NCBI RefSeq assembly: GCF_027244095.1
Contig: NC_069662.1
Coordinates: 12,116,501 to 12,180,500, forward strand
DNA length: 64,000 nucleotides
Direction of reading: 5' to 3'
Origin: Hemicordylus capensis
Lineage: Eukaryota; Chordata; Lepidosauria; Squamata; Cordylidae
Each line of letters opens with the position of its first letter. Positions within the stretch are counted from its first letter, which is position 1. Below the pieces are notes generated by a model. That model searched no databases. It was given only the letters and a program-made list of their open reading frames with translations, and was not told the origin of the DNA. Shown piece after piece: positions 42,640 to 53,486 of this stretch. The position numbers were made by a program, and so were the translations under genes.

Positions 42640-43107
42640 TATTGCAGTAGTGGTAGGGAATGGCCCCGCCCCCTGTTGCTCCTCTGCCACTCCTAGTCTC
42701 CCTTTTCACAGCGCTGTCTCTGTTAAGCAGCCGCCGCTGTCTGTTCTTAAAAGTATGGGGCTGTTTCTTGCTTGGGAACACAAGGTTCCCTGTTCCCTGC
42801 AGCCCATGGTGGCATGGAAATGGTGTCTTGAGCATGTGTGGGTGCCATTTTGAGTGGTCAGCAATACTATGCTTTCACAAACAAACAGCAGTGCTTTTCA
42901 GAACAGACAGCGGCGGCTGCTTAACACAGACAGCACTGCACTGGGGTGGCGGGGGGGGGGGTGCAGGCACAAGGGAGGAGCAGGTAAGACCTGCCTGCCC
43001 CGTTAAAGTGACTGCTCGCCGCTGCCAAAACAATTTGGCTGGGGCAGCTCAAAGTCTTTCGGCACCTCAAAATACAGGTGTCAAAATGCTTTGTGCACAT
43101 CCCTACT
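42640..43107. mobile_element. hAT-like foldback, left end uncertain
   Basis: Right tip ctttgtgcacatccctac. The inner arms ttaagcagccgccgctgtct (42725) and its inverted partner agacagcggcggctgcttaa (42904) are perfect. The left tip is not found. Confidence 0.55.
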
Positions 43108-43159
43108 AATTTGATTAGGTAGTGCATTCCAAAGTGCTTTAGGCAAGTATACTTTATTC

Positions 43160-43262
43160 CAGCGATTCCCAACCTCGGACCCAATGCCAAAGGCCATTGT
43201 GGCTGCAGCTGATAGGAGTTGTGGTCCAACAACGTCTGGGGATCCAAGGTTGGGAACGACAG
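43160..43262. mobile_element. Short MITE, cagcgattcccaacct ends
   Basis: Left cagcgattcccaacct and right aggttgggaacgacag are inverted repeats. About 103 bp, with gttgtggtccaacaac inside. Confidence 0.6.
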
Positions 43263-43335
43263 GTCTCGATTACTCAACAGAGAATATAAATGATGACTGG
43301 GAATGATGGGAGTTGTAGTACATCATCTTGGGCAT

Positions 43336-43919
43336 AAGGGTGTGCACAGAACTGGTTTCCACAGTTCAGTCTGAATTCAAACCAGACCACAGGTTCGAGA
43401 ACCTGTTCAATCAAACTGGCCACTGGTTCAGTTCAAATTCAAACCAAATTCGAACTGGGAATAATGGGGAACTCAAACTAGTCCATTATTCCCCATGGGT
43501 AGCACCTAGAGAAACCAGAGGAGGTTTGGCAGTAGAGAATGATGGGTGCTACCTACCACTCAACCTGCAAAAGAATCAGGGAATCAGGTGATTTTTAATA
43601 ATTTTTTGAATTTTTTCTGGGCTAGTAGGTCAACCCCAAATGTCCAATTGTTTTGCAGGTTAGGGGGTAGGTAACAACCATCATGCCCTACCACCCAACC
43701 AGGTTTGGTGTCCCTAAGTGCTACGCATGGGGAATAATGGGCTGGTTCGAGTTCCCCATTATTCCCTATGGTCAAACCAGACTCAGTTCGAATTCGAACC
43801 AAACCAGCAGTCGGTTCAATTAAACCAGGTTCTCAAAGCCGTGGTCCAGTTCAAATTTGGTTCAAATTCGAACTGAACTGCTGAAACCGGTTCCGTGCAC
43901 ACCCCTGATCTGGGCATCA
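43336..43919. mobile_element. Foldback hAT-like element, 0.58 kb
   Basis: The tips aagggtgtgcacagaactgg and (right, reversed) caggggtgtgcacggaaccgg-like ends pair, and long arms of gttcgaattcgaac-rich sequence also pair. The flanks ttgggcat (43328-43335) and ctgggcat (43920-43927) form an 8-bp duplication with one mismatch. Confidence 0.8.
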
Positions 43920-43929
43920 GCTATTCCAC

Positions 43930-44470
43930 TGCAGTTTAGTCACAAACAGAAGCAAAAGTGTGTACGTAATGTAACTTAAATATATGAATATTCAAAACAG
44001 CCCATTATTCAGACTTTTTGTTTTTAAAACAAGCAAAGGTGAGTCACACCAATTATAAAAATCAAAATGCTCCAGCAACAATCCCAGATGCTGCCAGGCT
44101 AGTGACACTGCCACAGTTCTGGATACCTTCAGGAATTCCCCTGATTCCTGCTCAAGTTATCTCCAAGTAATTTTCTGGTTGCTTTTCCTGCAGCATCTCA
44201 GCACAGCACAAGCTAACTTGATAAGCAAAATTCAGATGTTGCCACTTCTTTGCACTCTGGAGGAAGGGATCCCCAAAGGCTTTGGGCTATGGAGCTGTGA
44301 TATCTATCTTCGGGCATGGACCAGTCCTTCAGAACTGGGGAGGCAGCCGTGACTTGTAGAGAACCATTCAGGACCAGGTAGGAGTCTATTGTCTCACTCT
44401 TCCCTTGTTCAAAGTCAACCAGCTCTTTCTTCTTCTAAATGATATGCTCTATTGTCCTTCTTGGAGCCAA
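43930..44470. other. Intergenic stretch, nothing recognised
   Basis: No gene or repeat supported before the CR1 3' end. Confidence 0.35.
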
Positions 44471-44474
44471 CACA

Positions 44475-45013
44475 TTGACCTCAGACATTGGCCTGATGAA
44501 CTTCCTCATATGATGAAATGCATTTTGTGGGGAGACATGATAGAGATCTATAAAATCATGCATGGGGTGGAGAAAGTGGCTAGAGAGAAATTCTTCTCCC
44601 CCTCACATAACACTACAACCAGGGGTCATCCCATGAAATTGATTGCCAGGAAATTTAGGACCAGCAAATGGAAGTATTTTTTCACACAATGCATAATCAA
44701 CTTGTGGAATTCTCTGCCACAAGATGTGGTCACAGCCAACAACCTAGATGGCTTTAAGAAGGGTTTGGATAACTTCATGGAGGAGAGGTCTATCATTGGC
44801 TACTAGTTCGAGGGCTATAGGCCACCTCCAGCCTCAAAGGCAGGGTGCCTCTGAGTACCAGTTGCAGGGGAGTAACAGCAGGAGAGAGAACATGCCCTCA
44901 ACTCCTGCTGTAGGTTTCCAGCGGCATCTGGTGGGCCAGTGTGTGAAACAGGATGCTGGACTAGATGGGCTTCCTTGGGCCTGATCCAGCAGGGCTGTTC
45001 TTATGTTCTTAAT
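44475..45013 (+). mobile_element. CR1 3' end, plus strand
   Basis: Protein pieces MIEIYKIMHGVEKVAREKFF, then INLWNSLPQDVVTANNLDGF, then the 3' UTR with ggatgctggactagatgggc and the terminal ttcttatgttctt. 5'-truncated. Confidence 0.9.
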
Positions 45014-46630
45014 CTGAAGTGATAAGAGTCACTTCTTATCTGAAGTTATAAGAGTAGAGGCACAGGTTCACCACCACACTGAGATCTAGACCCATTATTA
45101 GGCTGTATATGGGTTAAAGTGCTAATACCTAGATTTAGGGTCAAAATCAGGCTATCTTTTTAAATTTTTAGCACCTTCCTCAAGTACAAGGCATATCAGT
45201 AGGATGCTTGAATTCCTAAATATTTGAAAGGGGGTGGGGGGAAACCAAAGGTGTTTGTCTTTTACATGTTTTTGGCACATCTTTGATATCTGTTTCGCGA
45301 TTCTTGCAGTTTGACCCTCACTGGTAGTATATAGACTTTGGACGGAGAAACTCCTCTGCTCAGTTTGCACCTGGCACAGCCAAGAATGTCAGGAGAACTG
45401 CTAGGGCCAGCCCAAGCTCCCCCCACTGGCCACAGCATCCCACCACCCCCACCTCGTGAAGCACTTTGCTTCAAATTGTCCTCCTTTAAATGATGGTGCA
45501 ATGGGACACTGCTTCTCCACCGTTCTGCCTTCTCCCAGGCAGCAGACCCACACTACTCTTGCATGACCCCCTTTCCACTCCCAGGATTTTAAAAAGAGCG
45601 GAAGAGAGCATAAGAATAAGTGTGGAGGAGAGGAGACTCCAAGCGGGGGGGTGGAGGGTTGGTTTACAGCCAGAGGCCAGCAAAAGCACCCACCTGGGTG
45701 TAGGGCACCTGCCAGTGCCGTCTGCCACTGATCCACTGCCTGAGGCAACCTTATGAGCAGGTCATCCATGAGAGAGCTGCTACTAGTAGTTAGAATAGGT
45801 AATGTTGGAGTAACTGGACCAACATTCCATCCAAAAATAAGGCTGCATCAAATATCTCCAAAACAGTGGCAGCACCAGGAGGAACGTGTTTGTGTTTTTT
45901 AAATGGGGCACAAAAGGGGTCAAGTATATTTTGGGGTGGGTGAGCTGTGTCCCACATATTAGATGTTTGAAACAGAGATGGGGGCAAGTGGGGAGTCCCT
46001 TTGGGGGTGTGTGTGCTTTGTCCGCCTTACCCTCCCTCTGGAACCAGCCTTGCTCTAAAGAAACAGTAAACCTGTATACAAAGCTAAATGCCTATTTTAA
46101 TATCACTGGGCGTAGGCTGAAATAAACTTTTTCCTTTAAAAAAAAAAAACAACTTCCTGTCTACGTACTTAGACACTTCTAAGTATTGTGTCTATATAGT
46201 TTAGCCTAGGCAAAACGGAAGCCTGTTTCAGGTTCGTAATTTTCTTCCGCATTAGATCTGATCTCAGCAAATGAACGTGACAGATGTCATCCCCGGATGT
46301 GTCCCAACACCTGGTAAGAGGTTTTGTTAAAATAGTCTTGCCTGCCCTCACATGGTTCTTGTTTTGGGGCTTCGTTTGTGAATTTAAAGTACTTTATAAC
46401 TTGTAGCAAATTCAAATCCTGAAAAAAAGATAAAATTACTATATGCGCATTGGCTGGCATTCACAGCAAGGAAACACCAATACAGCGAGAGGAACAGACT
46501 AAAAGCACTTCCAGGGGCTAACTACACCAGTACACCAGGGAAGGGACAGTTTTTGGAAATGTATCCTTCCCCAGGAAATCCTCTGTGCCACCAAAAATAT
46601 ATATCAATGAGGGCTGCACAGTCCTATTGG
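45014..46630. other. Longest repeat-poor intergenic stretch
   Basis: I see no gene, LINE or SINE that I recognise. The open frames near 45400-45760 have no domain and contain low-complexity Gly/Pro. An A-run lies at 46138-46150. Confidence 0.35.
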
Positions 46631-46639
46631 GTGACTAGT

Positions 46640-46880
46640 ACTACTACAATGTTTATATACCACTCCTCAACCAATTCTCAAAGTGGTTTACATAGAAAAA
46701 TACATCCATAAGACGGTCCCCTGTCCCCAAAGAGCTTACAATCTAAAAGAAACATAAGGCAGATACCAGCAACCGCCACTGGAGGTATGCTGTGCTGGGG
46801 TTGGATAGGGCCAGTTGCTCTCCCCCTGCTAAATATAAAGTGAATCACCACTTTGAAAGATGCCTCTTTGCTTAGTTAGC
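46640..46880 (-). repeat. SINE/LINE-tail family Y, minus copy
   Basis: Contains ctccccctgctaaatataaa and gcctctttgcttagttagca. It is the reverse of 20555-20812. Confidence 0.7.
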
Positions 46881-47261
46881 AGGGGTTCAGCCAGCCACTC
46901 TCTCTCAGCTCAAACCTACCTTGCAAGATTGTTGTGAGGATAAAGAAGCAAAGCTGTTTTACCTCACATTGAGCTTTCCCAGACAGCAGGCTTTACCACT
47001 GGTTTGCTGTAAGGCTTTTATGTGAGTTCGGAGGTGCCCAAAGAAACCGATGCAAAGGGTGGATTTTTTTTACCCTGGATATCAATTGGGCTGCACTCTA
47101 ACGCACAGTGAAAAACCCAAAATGTGTGTGAAGTGCTCCCTGATAGCTCACAGGAACTTCAGAGTAAATCTGGACAAAATGTCAATGCACCCCCTCCATT
47201 CCAGAGGACATGTGGGCTAAAAACCAGGTGTGGAAAACTTCCTTGAGCTCTTTGGCGGGTG

Positions 47262-47520
47262 TTATTATTTATTCGATTTCTATACCGCCCCTCCAAAAAT
47301 GGCTCAGGGCGTTTTACACAGAGAAATAATACATGAATAAGATGGCTTCCTGTCCCCAAAGGGTTCACAATCTAAAAAGAAAGACAAAATAGACACCAGC
47401 AACAGCCACTGGAGGGAGGGATGCTGTGCGATGGATGGAGAGGGCCAGTTACTCTCCCCCTGCTAAATAAAGAGAATCACCATGGTAAAAGGTGCCTCTT
47501 TGCCAAGTTAGCAGGGGTTT
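47262..47520 (-). repeat. SINE/LINE-tail family Y, minus copy
   Basis: gatttctataccgcccctcc at the left, ctctttgccaagttagcagg at the right. Confidence 0.75.
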
Positions 47521-47737
47521 TGTTAACAAAAGCAATAATGTACTCTAAAGAAGATGTAAAAAATTTTAAATGTTGAAAACAGAGAGGAAAATATACTCTT
47601 TTCCTGGAAATGTCACTCAAAATTTATATATTTGCACTATGTACTTGACTTCCCTTATGAAACTTGGTTATATTCTGTTGGCTTAGATTTCGGATGTACA
47701 ATTGACTGATCCTGACATTGCCATGGGAATTGTTTTG

Positions 47738-48185
47738 TAGGGATGAGCATGAGCCAGTTCGGCGCCTCCTCTGAGAAGCGCCAAACCGGCTTGGCACCAG
47801 CATTTGAACTGGCTCAATAGGGCAAGAAGTGGTCCCCTTAAAAAGCAGGTGAGGGGCTCCTTACCTCCTCGTCCCCTCCCCACTGCTTTTCCGCCAGCAG
47901 TGCCCACTGTTCAAATGACAGCGTGGGGCCGCAGCTCTGTTCCCTGCAGTCTCTGCGTGGCTTCTGTACGCGAGCACACTGGCCATGTGCGTGCCGACGC
48001 CACACAGAGGCTGCAGGGAACAGTGCCGCAACCCCCCCCCCGCCGTGGTCATTTGGAGAGCTGGCACCACCGGCAGAAAGGTGATGAGGTGGGGACAAGC
48101 AGGTAAGGAGCTCCTTACTTGCTTTTTAAGGGAACTGCTCTGCACCCCACTGGCGGGTGCACGAACAGCTCTTGCGCATCCCGAT
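47738..48185. mobile_element. Foldback hAT-like element, 0.45 kb
   Basis: Starts tagggatgagcatgagcc and ends cttgcgcatccc. The inner arms pair (ccttaaaaagcaggtgaggg with cttgctttttaagg). The flanking 8-mers ttgttttg and ttgtactg match at six positions. Confidence 0.65.
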
Positions 48186-48214
48186 TGTACTGTTGTTTTA
48201 AAAAACATATTTGT

Positions 48215-48480
48215 GCAGCAGCAATTGTGGCAGGGAAATGACTTGGCTAGCAAGCCAGAGGTTGCTGGTTCAAATCCCCGCTGGTATGTTTCCCAGACTA
48301 TGGGAAACACCTATACTGGGCAGCAGCGATACAGGAAGGTCCAAAAAAGGCATCATCTCATGCCGTGCAGGAGATGGCAATGGTACAACCCCTCCTGTAT
48401 TCTACCAAAGACAGCCACAGGGCTCTGTGGTCGCCAGGAGACTCAGCACCCACTCAACAGCACACTTTGCCTTTAATTGA
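48215..48480 (+). repeat. tRNA-derived SINE with BovB-like tail
   Basis: B box ttgctggttcaaatccccgc, body ctcctgtattctaccaaaga, then caccagg-type tail and cacactttgcctttaa. Same family as 8225-8482. Confidence 0.7.
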
Positions 48481-48542
48481 GAGATGCATTCTTCAGAGAA
48501 TTTTCAGAGAGGTGTTCCCCCCGTCCCTACCTTGCCATTTTA

Positions 48543-49085
48543 AATCAAAATCAAATCAAGCTTTATTGTGTAGTAAGCCAGTACTGGCCGGTATCATGAT
48601 GTCCAGCTTATGAAATGAACAAAGCAGTGGTGCAAGAAGATTGCATAGCTGTGCTAAATCTCAGGGATCTGGGGGACTGCAATCTTATTTATTTATGTAT
48701 TTATTTACAGTATTTATGCCCTGCCCCTGCAGTACACTACTGCTCGGGGTGGCTCACAACAATAGATACAATATACAATAAAAGTAATAAAATAAACAAA
48801 AGTTCTATGCAAAACATATGAAGTATTCGCAAACTGCACAACCACAAACATGTTTGCACGGGCAACAACACTCGTCTGAAACACAAGCTCCAGCACAACT
48901 AGCTGGTACAATAGCCTTAGGTTCGTGGAACCTCCATGTGCAAGAGCAGCGTTAATCAAGATGTTTGCCACTGCTTTTATATTATATCATAGGCAACCAT
49001 AGGTTAACTTTTGTAAACCACCTTGGGGTTGTTTTTTAACGAAAGGCGGTATAGAAATGCAAAAATAAATAAATAAATAAATAAA
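48543..49085. mobile_element. Cluster of LINE 3' tails
   Basis: 48543-48665 is a minus-strand LINE end (caagctttattgtgtagtaa). 48688-48980 is a minus-strand tail (tttatgccctgcccctgcag). 48990-49085 is a plus-strand tail (aaaggcggtatagaaatgca then (AATA)n). Families are not resolved. Confidence 0.5.
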
Positions 49086-49241
49086 ACCAAACAGATCCAA
49101 TGGGGGAAAGAAACAATTTTGCATGGGAATAGCATTCCAGAAGTTTCAGCTTTTTGACCTAGACCAGGCCTGCTCAACTTAGGCCCCCCAGCTGTTCTTG
49201 GACTACAACTCCCATAATCCCCAACTACAGTGGCCAATATT

Positions 49242-49515
49242 AAGGGACAGAGGGAGCCACCATTGGGCCAACAGGTTCAAAGAACCCGGGCCGCGCCCGA
49301 TCAGGGGCTGCGCCTCACGGCCCCAACATGTCCCCCGTGTATGACGTCAGACGCGGGGGTGCAGGTTTAGCTCCTGAGCGGGAACTACGCAGCTCCTTCA
49401 GGAGCTAAACTCCAACCAGCCAGACCACGCCCCCTGTGTCTGACGTCAGATGCAGGGGGTGGAGTCAGAGGGGCCGCCACCACAGGCTGCCAGCGGTCAG
49501 GCTCCGTCACTGGTA
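49242..49515. mobile_element. DNA element with ggagccacc ends, family Z
   Basis: The left end (gggagccaccattgggccaa, then caggttcaaagaaccc) recurs at 11031 and, inverted, at 50690-50735. The right end ggctccgtcactgg is a partial inverted match. Internal tgacgtcaga words occur twice, in a GC-rich body. Confidence 0.55.
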
Positions 49516-49974
49516 AGGGATTATGAGAACTCTAGGCCAACTATCTGTAGGAGGGCCAAAGCTGATCATCCCTGGCCTAGACTCTCCTATTGCTAATCCT
49601 ACCATTTCTCCTTCCTGTCTACTCAACTTGTAGACAAAATCTTCTTCATCTTCAGCATTTGGTATCAACCACATAAGATTGCCAACTTTTTTCTTTCTTT
49701 CTTTTTTTACTGGCTCTGATCGTAGGCCTTCGATGGCAGGCTGTCACGTTGAAATTTGGTAGGTGACAGGTGACATGTGATCGATATTTCCTTGCATGAT
49801 GGCAGAGAAATGGAGAAAACATCATCTCCATTTCTGTTTGGCCCTATTCACACATTATGTTCAATACTCGTACAAGTGTACAAAGTACACTGATACAGAT
49901 CTGTACACAGGTACAGTCATTCACACATTATATTGAACAAATGGACAACAGTACACTTCCTATCTATATCCGGC

Positions 49975-50240
49975 ATTTACGAATACGACAAATATTTATA
50001 TACTACTTTTCAACAAAAGTTCCCAATGTGGTTGACATCGATATAAATAAACAAAATGGCTGTCTATCCCTAAAGGGCTCACAATCTAAAAAAGAAACAT
50101 AAGACAGACACCAGAAACAGCCACTGGAGAGATGCTGTTTTCAGATATAGGGCCAGATATAGGGGACGGATAGGGCCAGTTACTCTCCCGCTGATAAATA
50201 AAGAGAAACACCAATTTTAAAAGGTGCCTCTTCAGGGGGC
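49975..50240 (-). repeat. SINE/LINE-tail family Y, minus copy
   Basis: Contains caaaatggctgtctatccct, ccctaaagggctcacaatct and gtgcctcttcagg. Confidence 0.7.
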
Positions 50241-50320
50241 CTGTACCCAAGTTCACTTCTAAAATAAATGCAGGTGCAGTCATTCACACAGTAATATGTA
50301 CAAGTGTGCAAAGCAGAAAT

Positions 50321-50552
50321 CCCTCTCTGGAGAGAGAGAAAGGGGAAAACATTCTATCAGGCAGCCGATGCTGCCTGAAATGACGAGCTGAGAGCTCATT
50401 CAGGCTCTCGGCAGCCCAGGCCATGCCCCCTCGTCACATGCAAAGGGGGCATGGCCTGGGCTGCCAAGAGCCCAAGCGAGCTCTCAGCTCGTTATTTGAG
50501 GCAGCGTCGGCTGCCTGATAGAATGTTTTCCCCTTTCTCTCCCTCCAGAGAC
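50321..50552. repeat. Palindrome with ~110-bp arms
   Basis: The arms 50321-50431 and 50443-50552 are nearly perfect inverted copies separated by about 11 bp. A third, direct copy of part of the arm (gttctatcaggcag) follows at 50570-50640. The right side runs into a family-Z end at 50735, so the palindrome may be the interior of such an element. Confidence 0.85.
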
Positions 50553-50741
50553 GGAGAGGAAGGGGGAAATGTTCTATCAGGCAGTCGGAGCTGCCTGAAA
50601 TAATTGTCGAAGAGTTCACCCAGGCTCCCGGCAGCCTGGGCGTGGGAGGGGGGAGCCATGGGGCGTTGGCGGCCTTTTCCATGGGTGGCCCGAGTTCTTT
50701 GAACCCATTTGCTCAATAGTGGCTCCGCCCCTGGCATTCCT

Positions 50742-51375
50742 ATGTGTCCATACAGCTGTAGTAAATTGGGTTCAAATCAGTTAGACTGTCCACAAGTTAG
50801 TGTACTTGCACCTCAAAGGTTTGTGTGTCCACCATCTTGAATTGGGTTGGAGGACATTGTCACAATCTACGCCATTGAGGTGACCCTTTGTGTCCCTACA
50901 GCTATAGCAAATTTGGTTCAATTTTATTAAGCGGTTCACATTAGCTCACTTGCACCTCAAAAGTTTATGGTTTTGCCATCTTGAATCAGGGTGGATGACA
51001 TCATCTCAAACTACACCACTGAGGTGTCCCCGTGTGTCACTCACTACAACTGCAGCAAATTTGGTTCAAATTGGTTAAGCGGTTCACAAGTCAGCCCACT
51101 TGCGCCTCAGATGTTCACATGGCCATCATCTTGAATTGGAGTGGATGACATGGTCACACACCATGCCATTAGAGAGTCCCTATGTGTCCCTACAGCTGTA
51201 GCAAATTTGGTTCAAATCAGTTTGGCGGTTCACAAGTTAGCCCACTTGCACCTCAAAACTTTACGCATCCACCAACTTGGATCAGTGTGGATGACATCAT
51301 CACAAACTACGTCATTGTGGTGTCCCTACAACTGTACCCAATTTGGTTCATATTGGTCCAGGTGTCTCAAAGTTG
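50742..51375. repeat. Tandem array, ~146-bp unit, about 4.3 copies
   Basis: Unit starts near 50746, 50890, 51030, 51180 and 51319, each with gtgtccctacagctgtagca-like and gcggttcacaagttagccca-like words. It is followed by an (ACACGG)-rich stretch at 51381-51420. Probably the 3' array of a retroposon, but I cannot name it. Confidence 0.75.
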
Positions 51376-51439
51376 ATGACAGGGGGACACACACACGGAC
51401 ACACGGATGGACATGCACACAGAATGCTGGGTGATCTCA

Positions 51440-51656
51440 AAAGTCTACCGGAAAGTAGGCTTAAAAGGGCAACACACAATTCAGCCCAGCAAATTAAAGA
51501 GGCTAATGGTAGAAAATTAATTAATGCCATAGAGATATGCAAGTCCTTTGCTAATTTTTATTCAAATGTATATATCCCTGCCCAACCAGACAGCATTGAA
51601 ATCGACAAATTTATCGAGGCAGTATCTATCCCTTCACTGCAGGGTGATTTCTGATT
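51440..51656 (+). mobile_element. L1-type ORF2 fragment
   Basis: Residues KRATHNSAQQIKEANG, INAIEICKSFANFYSNVYIP and IDKFIEAVSIPSLQGDF fit the segment between endonuclease and reverse transcriptase of L1 ORF2. About 70 residues. Confidence 0.6.
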
Positions 51657-51800
51657 AAACTCACATATTATAAACATTCCAGGGATGAGCATACAATAGA
51701 TAATTTTGTGTCTAGATGGATATCATTTATTCCATACTGGCATGAGAAAAGGCAAGGTTCTGTACATTCATATGAACTGTTCTTGATATGATCTTTGATC

Positions 51801-51816
51801 TGAATTGATATTTCAG
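51801..51816 (+). promoter_or_regulatory. Candidate splice acceptor before OR-F
   Basis: ctgaattgatatttcag ends at 51816, 14 nt before the ATG at 51831. It is weaker than the acceptors of OR-A to OR-D, and unlike them does not touch the start codon. Confidence 0.4.
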
Positions 51817-51830
51817 ATTTACTGTAAAAT

Positions 51831-52847
51831 ATGAATTCAAAAAACAAGTTAAGCATTTTAACACTAATTGTTTTCCCATTTATGACTGCTGCAACAAAGA
51901 GGCATCATCCTTCAGAGCAAGCCAACAGCACCGACTTGGTGACGGAGTTTGTCCTCTTGGGCTTCCCGTCCCTCTCGCCCCTCTTCCGCCTGCTTCTGTG
52001 TTCTCTGCTTTCCATTTGCTATGCCTTTACCTTGGTGGGAAACCTGTGCATCATGTGGACTGTTCTGCGGGACTCCCGCCTCTCCCACCTACCCATGTAC
52101 ATCCTCTTGGGGAACTTCTCCGGGCTGGAGATGTGTTATGTAAGTGCCACAGCACCCCGTATGCTCTCAGATCTGGCCTCCCCACCACCAAGCACCATCT
52201 CCTTCCATGGCTGCTTCCTCCAGTTCTACTTTTTCTTCTCTATGGGAACCACAGAGAGCTTCCTTCTCGCTGCCATGGCCTTGGATCGGTACTTGGCCAT
52301 CTGCCACCCACTGCGTTACCCGATCCTCATGTCCCGGAGGTCTTGCTGTATCCTGGCAGCCTCCTCCTGGGTGTCTGGCTTCCTGTGGTTCCTGGGGCCC
52401 ATTGCTTTGATTTCTCAGCTCCGTTTCTGTGGCTCCAACATCCTCGACCATTTCATCTGCGACCCCGGGCCGCTGCTGGCCTCCTCCTGTACTCCAGCCC
52501 CTGGCACGGAAATAGCCTTCTACAGCCTCAGCTCGACTGCCATCTTTGGCCCTTTCCTCTTCATTGTGTGCTCCTACACCACAATTCTGCGGGTGGTGCT
52601 GAGGTTGCCTTCTGCTGCGGGGAGGCAAAAGGCCTTCTCCACTTGCACCTCGCACATGGCAGTAGTGGGCCTTTTCTACGGCTCCATCATGGCCACCTAT
52701 GTTGCCCCCGAAGCATCAGGGGGCAGCAACAAGGTGGTGACCCTCTTCTATGCCGTGGTGACTCCCTTGCTCAACCCAGTTATCTACAGCCTGAGGAACA
52801 AGGAAATGAAAGAGGCCTTAAAAAGGACACTATTACAGGGAAGTTAG
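51831..52847 (+). CDS. OR-F: olfactory receptor, family 11G/H-like, intact
   Basis: Class A odorant GPCR. From 51831 it has 338 residues; a second in-frame ATG at 51882 would give 321, nearer the usual OR length. Landmarks (long numbering): sequon NST at 32-34, canonical TM1 GN at 70-71, LPMYILLGNFS at 87-97, MALDRYLAIC at 149-158, DHFICDPGPLL in loop 2, KAFSTCTSHMAVV in TM6, and TPLLNPVIYSLRNKEMKEAL in TM7. CDPGPLL and FYFFFSMGTTE are close to human OR11G/OR11H types as I recall them. It is GC-richer than OR-A to OR-D and clearly more diverged, so it is not from the same recent duplication. The 17 extra N-terminal residues include a hydrophobic LSILTLIVFPF. There are no lesions. Confidence 0.95.
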   Translation: MNSKNKLSILTLIVFPFMTAATKRHHPSEQANSTDLVTEFVLLGFPSLSPLFRLLLCSLLSICYAFTLVGNLCIMWTVLRDSRLSHLPMYILLGNFSGLEMCYVSATAPRMLSDLASPPPSTISFHGCFLQFYFFFSMGTTESFLLAAMALDRYLAICHPLRYPILMSRRSCCILAASSWVSGFLWFLGPIALISQLRFCGSNILDHFICDPGPLLASSCTPAPGTEIAFYSLSSTAIFGPFLFIVCSYTTILRVVLRLPSAAGRQKAFSTCTSHMAVVGLFYGSIMATYVAPEASGGSNKVVTLFYAVVTPLLNPVIYSLRNKEMKEALKRTLLQGS

Positions 52848-53126
52848 AGGCGCTGATGCGGGGGTGGTTGGTTTGGACCTTGGCAAAAAGATCTGGGCCC
52901 TTCCCCCTATAGAGGGTCGCTGTTATTTATGAATTTATTACATTTCTATATCACCTTATCCAAAGGCTCTGGGCCTTTGTTACTGGCCAAGGTTGATGTA
53001 TTTGAAAAATGATGTACTGTGATGCTATTTGTATGGTACTGTATCTTGTCAGTGGTATTTTTCAATAATTATAACTGTTTTCTTTCAATATTGTATTATA
53101 ATTTTCAGGCATTTTTCTGATTACAG
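52848..53126. other. 3' flank of OR-F
   Basis: A short L2-like tail (tatttatgaatttattacat, ccaaaggctctgggcc) lies at 52921-52985. No strong poly(A) signal is seen. Confidence 0.4.
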
Positions 53127-53127
53127 T

Positions 53128-53371
53128 GGCCAACATACTGCACATAGTTCCATCTGCTTTGTAATGGAATGTGCATGCAGTTCCACAAGAGCGCTTTTGT
53201 GCAAGAAGCAAGAATTGTACAAATGCAGTTGTGTGATGAATGGAAATGATCACCATCCATTGCACAACTGTGTGTGTGCAATTCTTATGTTTTACCCAAA
53301 GCACTCTTGCACAACTGCATGCATGTTCTGTTACAAGGCAGACGGAACCTTGTGTAATATGTCAGCCATTA
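53128..53371. mobile_element. Foldback MITE, ~115-bp arms
   Basis: The left arm (ggccaacatactgcacatag) pairs with the right arm (which ends cttgtgtaatatgtcagcc), around a centre near 53248. The arms match at roughly four of five positions by eye. The element has no coding capacity; its open frames are mirror artefacts. Confidence 0.8.
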
Positions 53372-53486
53372 TGTTTGGATGAATTAGGCTGCAAAGCAAA
53401 ACTTCTTGAATAAAGCACACCCCCTTTTCCAGCCTGGGTTGGTGCAGCAGCTGTAACCTTTTCCTGGTCAAGAAGGATCTAGCTAT

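Noticed and set aside
45401-45769. 122-codon minus-strand frame
   Set aside because: No recognised domain and an overlapping plus-strand frame of similar length. Likely chance.
52167-52655. 162-codon antisense frame and a 304-codon +2 frame over OR-F
   Set aside because: They are shadows of the GC-rich OR-F coding sequence, and the receptor motifs are only in the main frame.
53128-53371. Possible microRNA precursor
   Set aside because: The arms are about 115 bp and run the whole length, as in a MITE. Without small-RNA data a miRNA call is unsupported.
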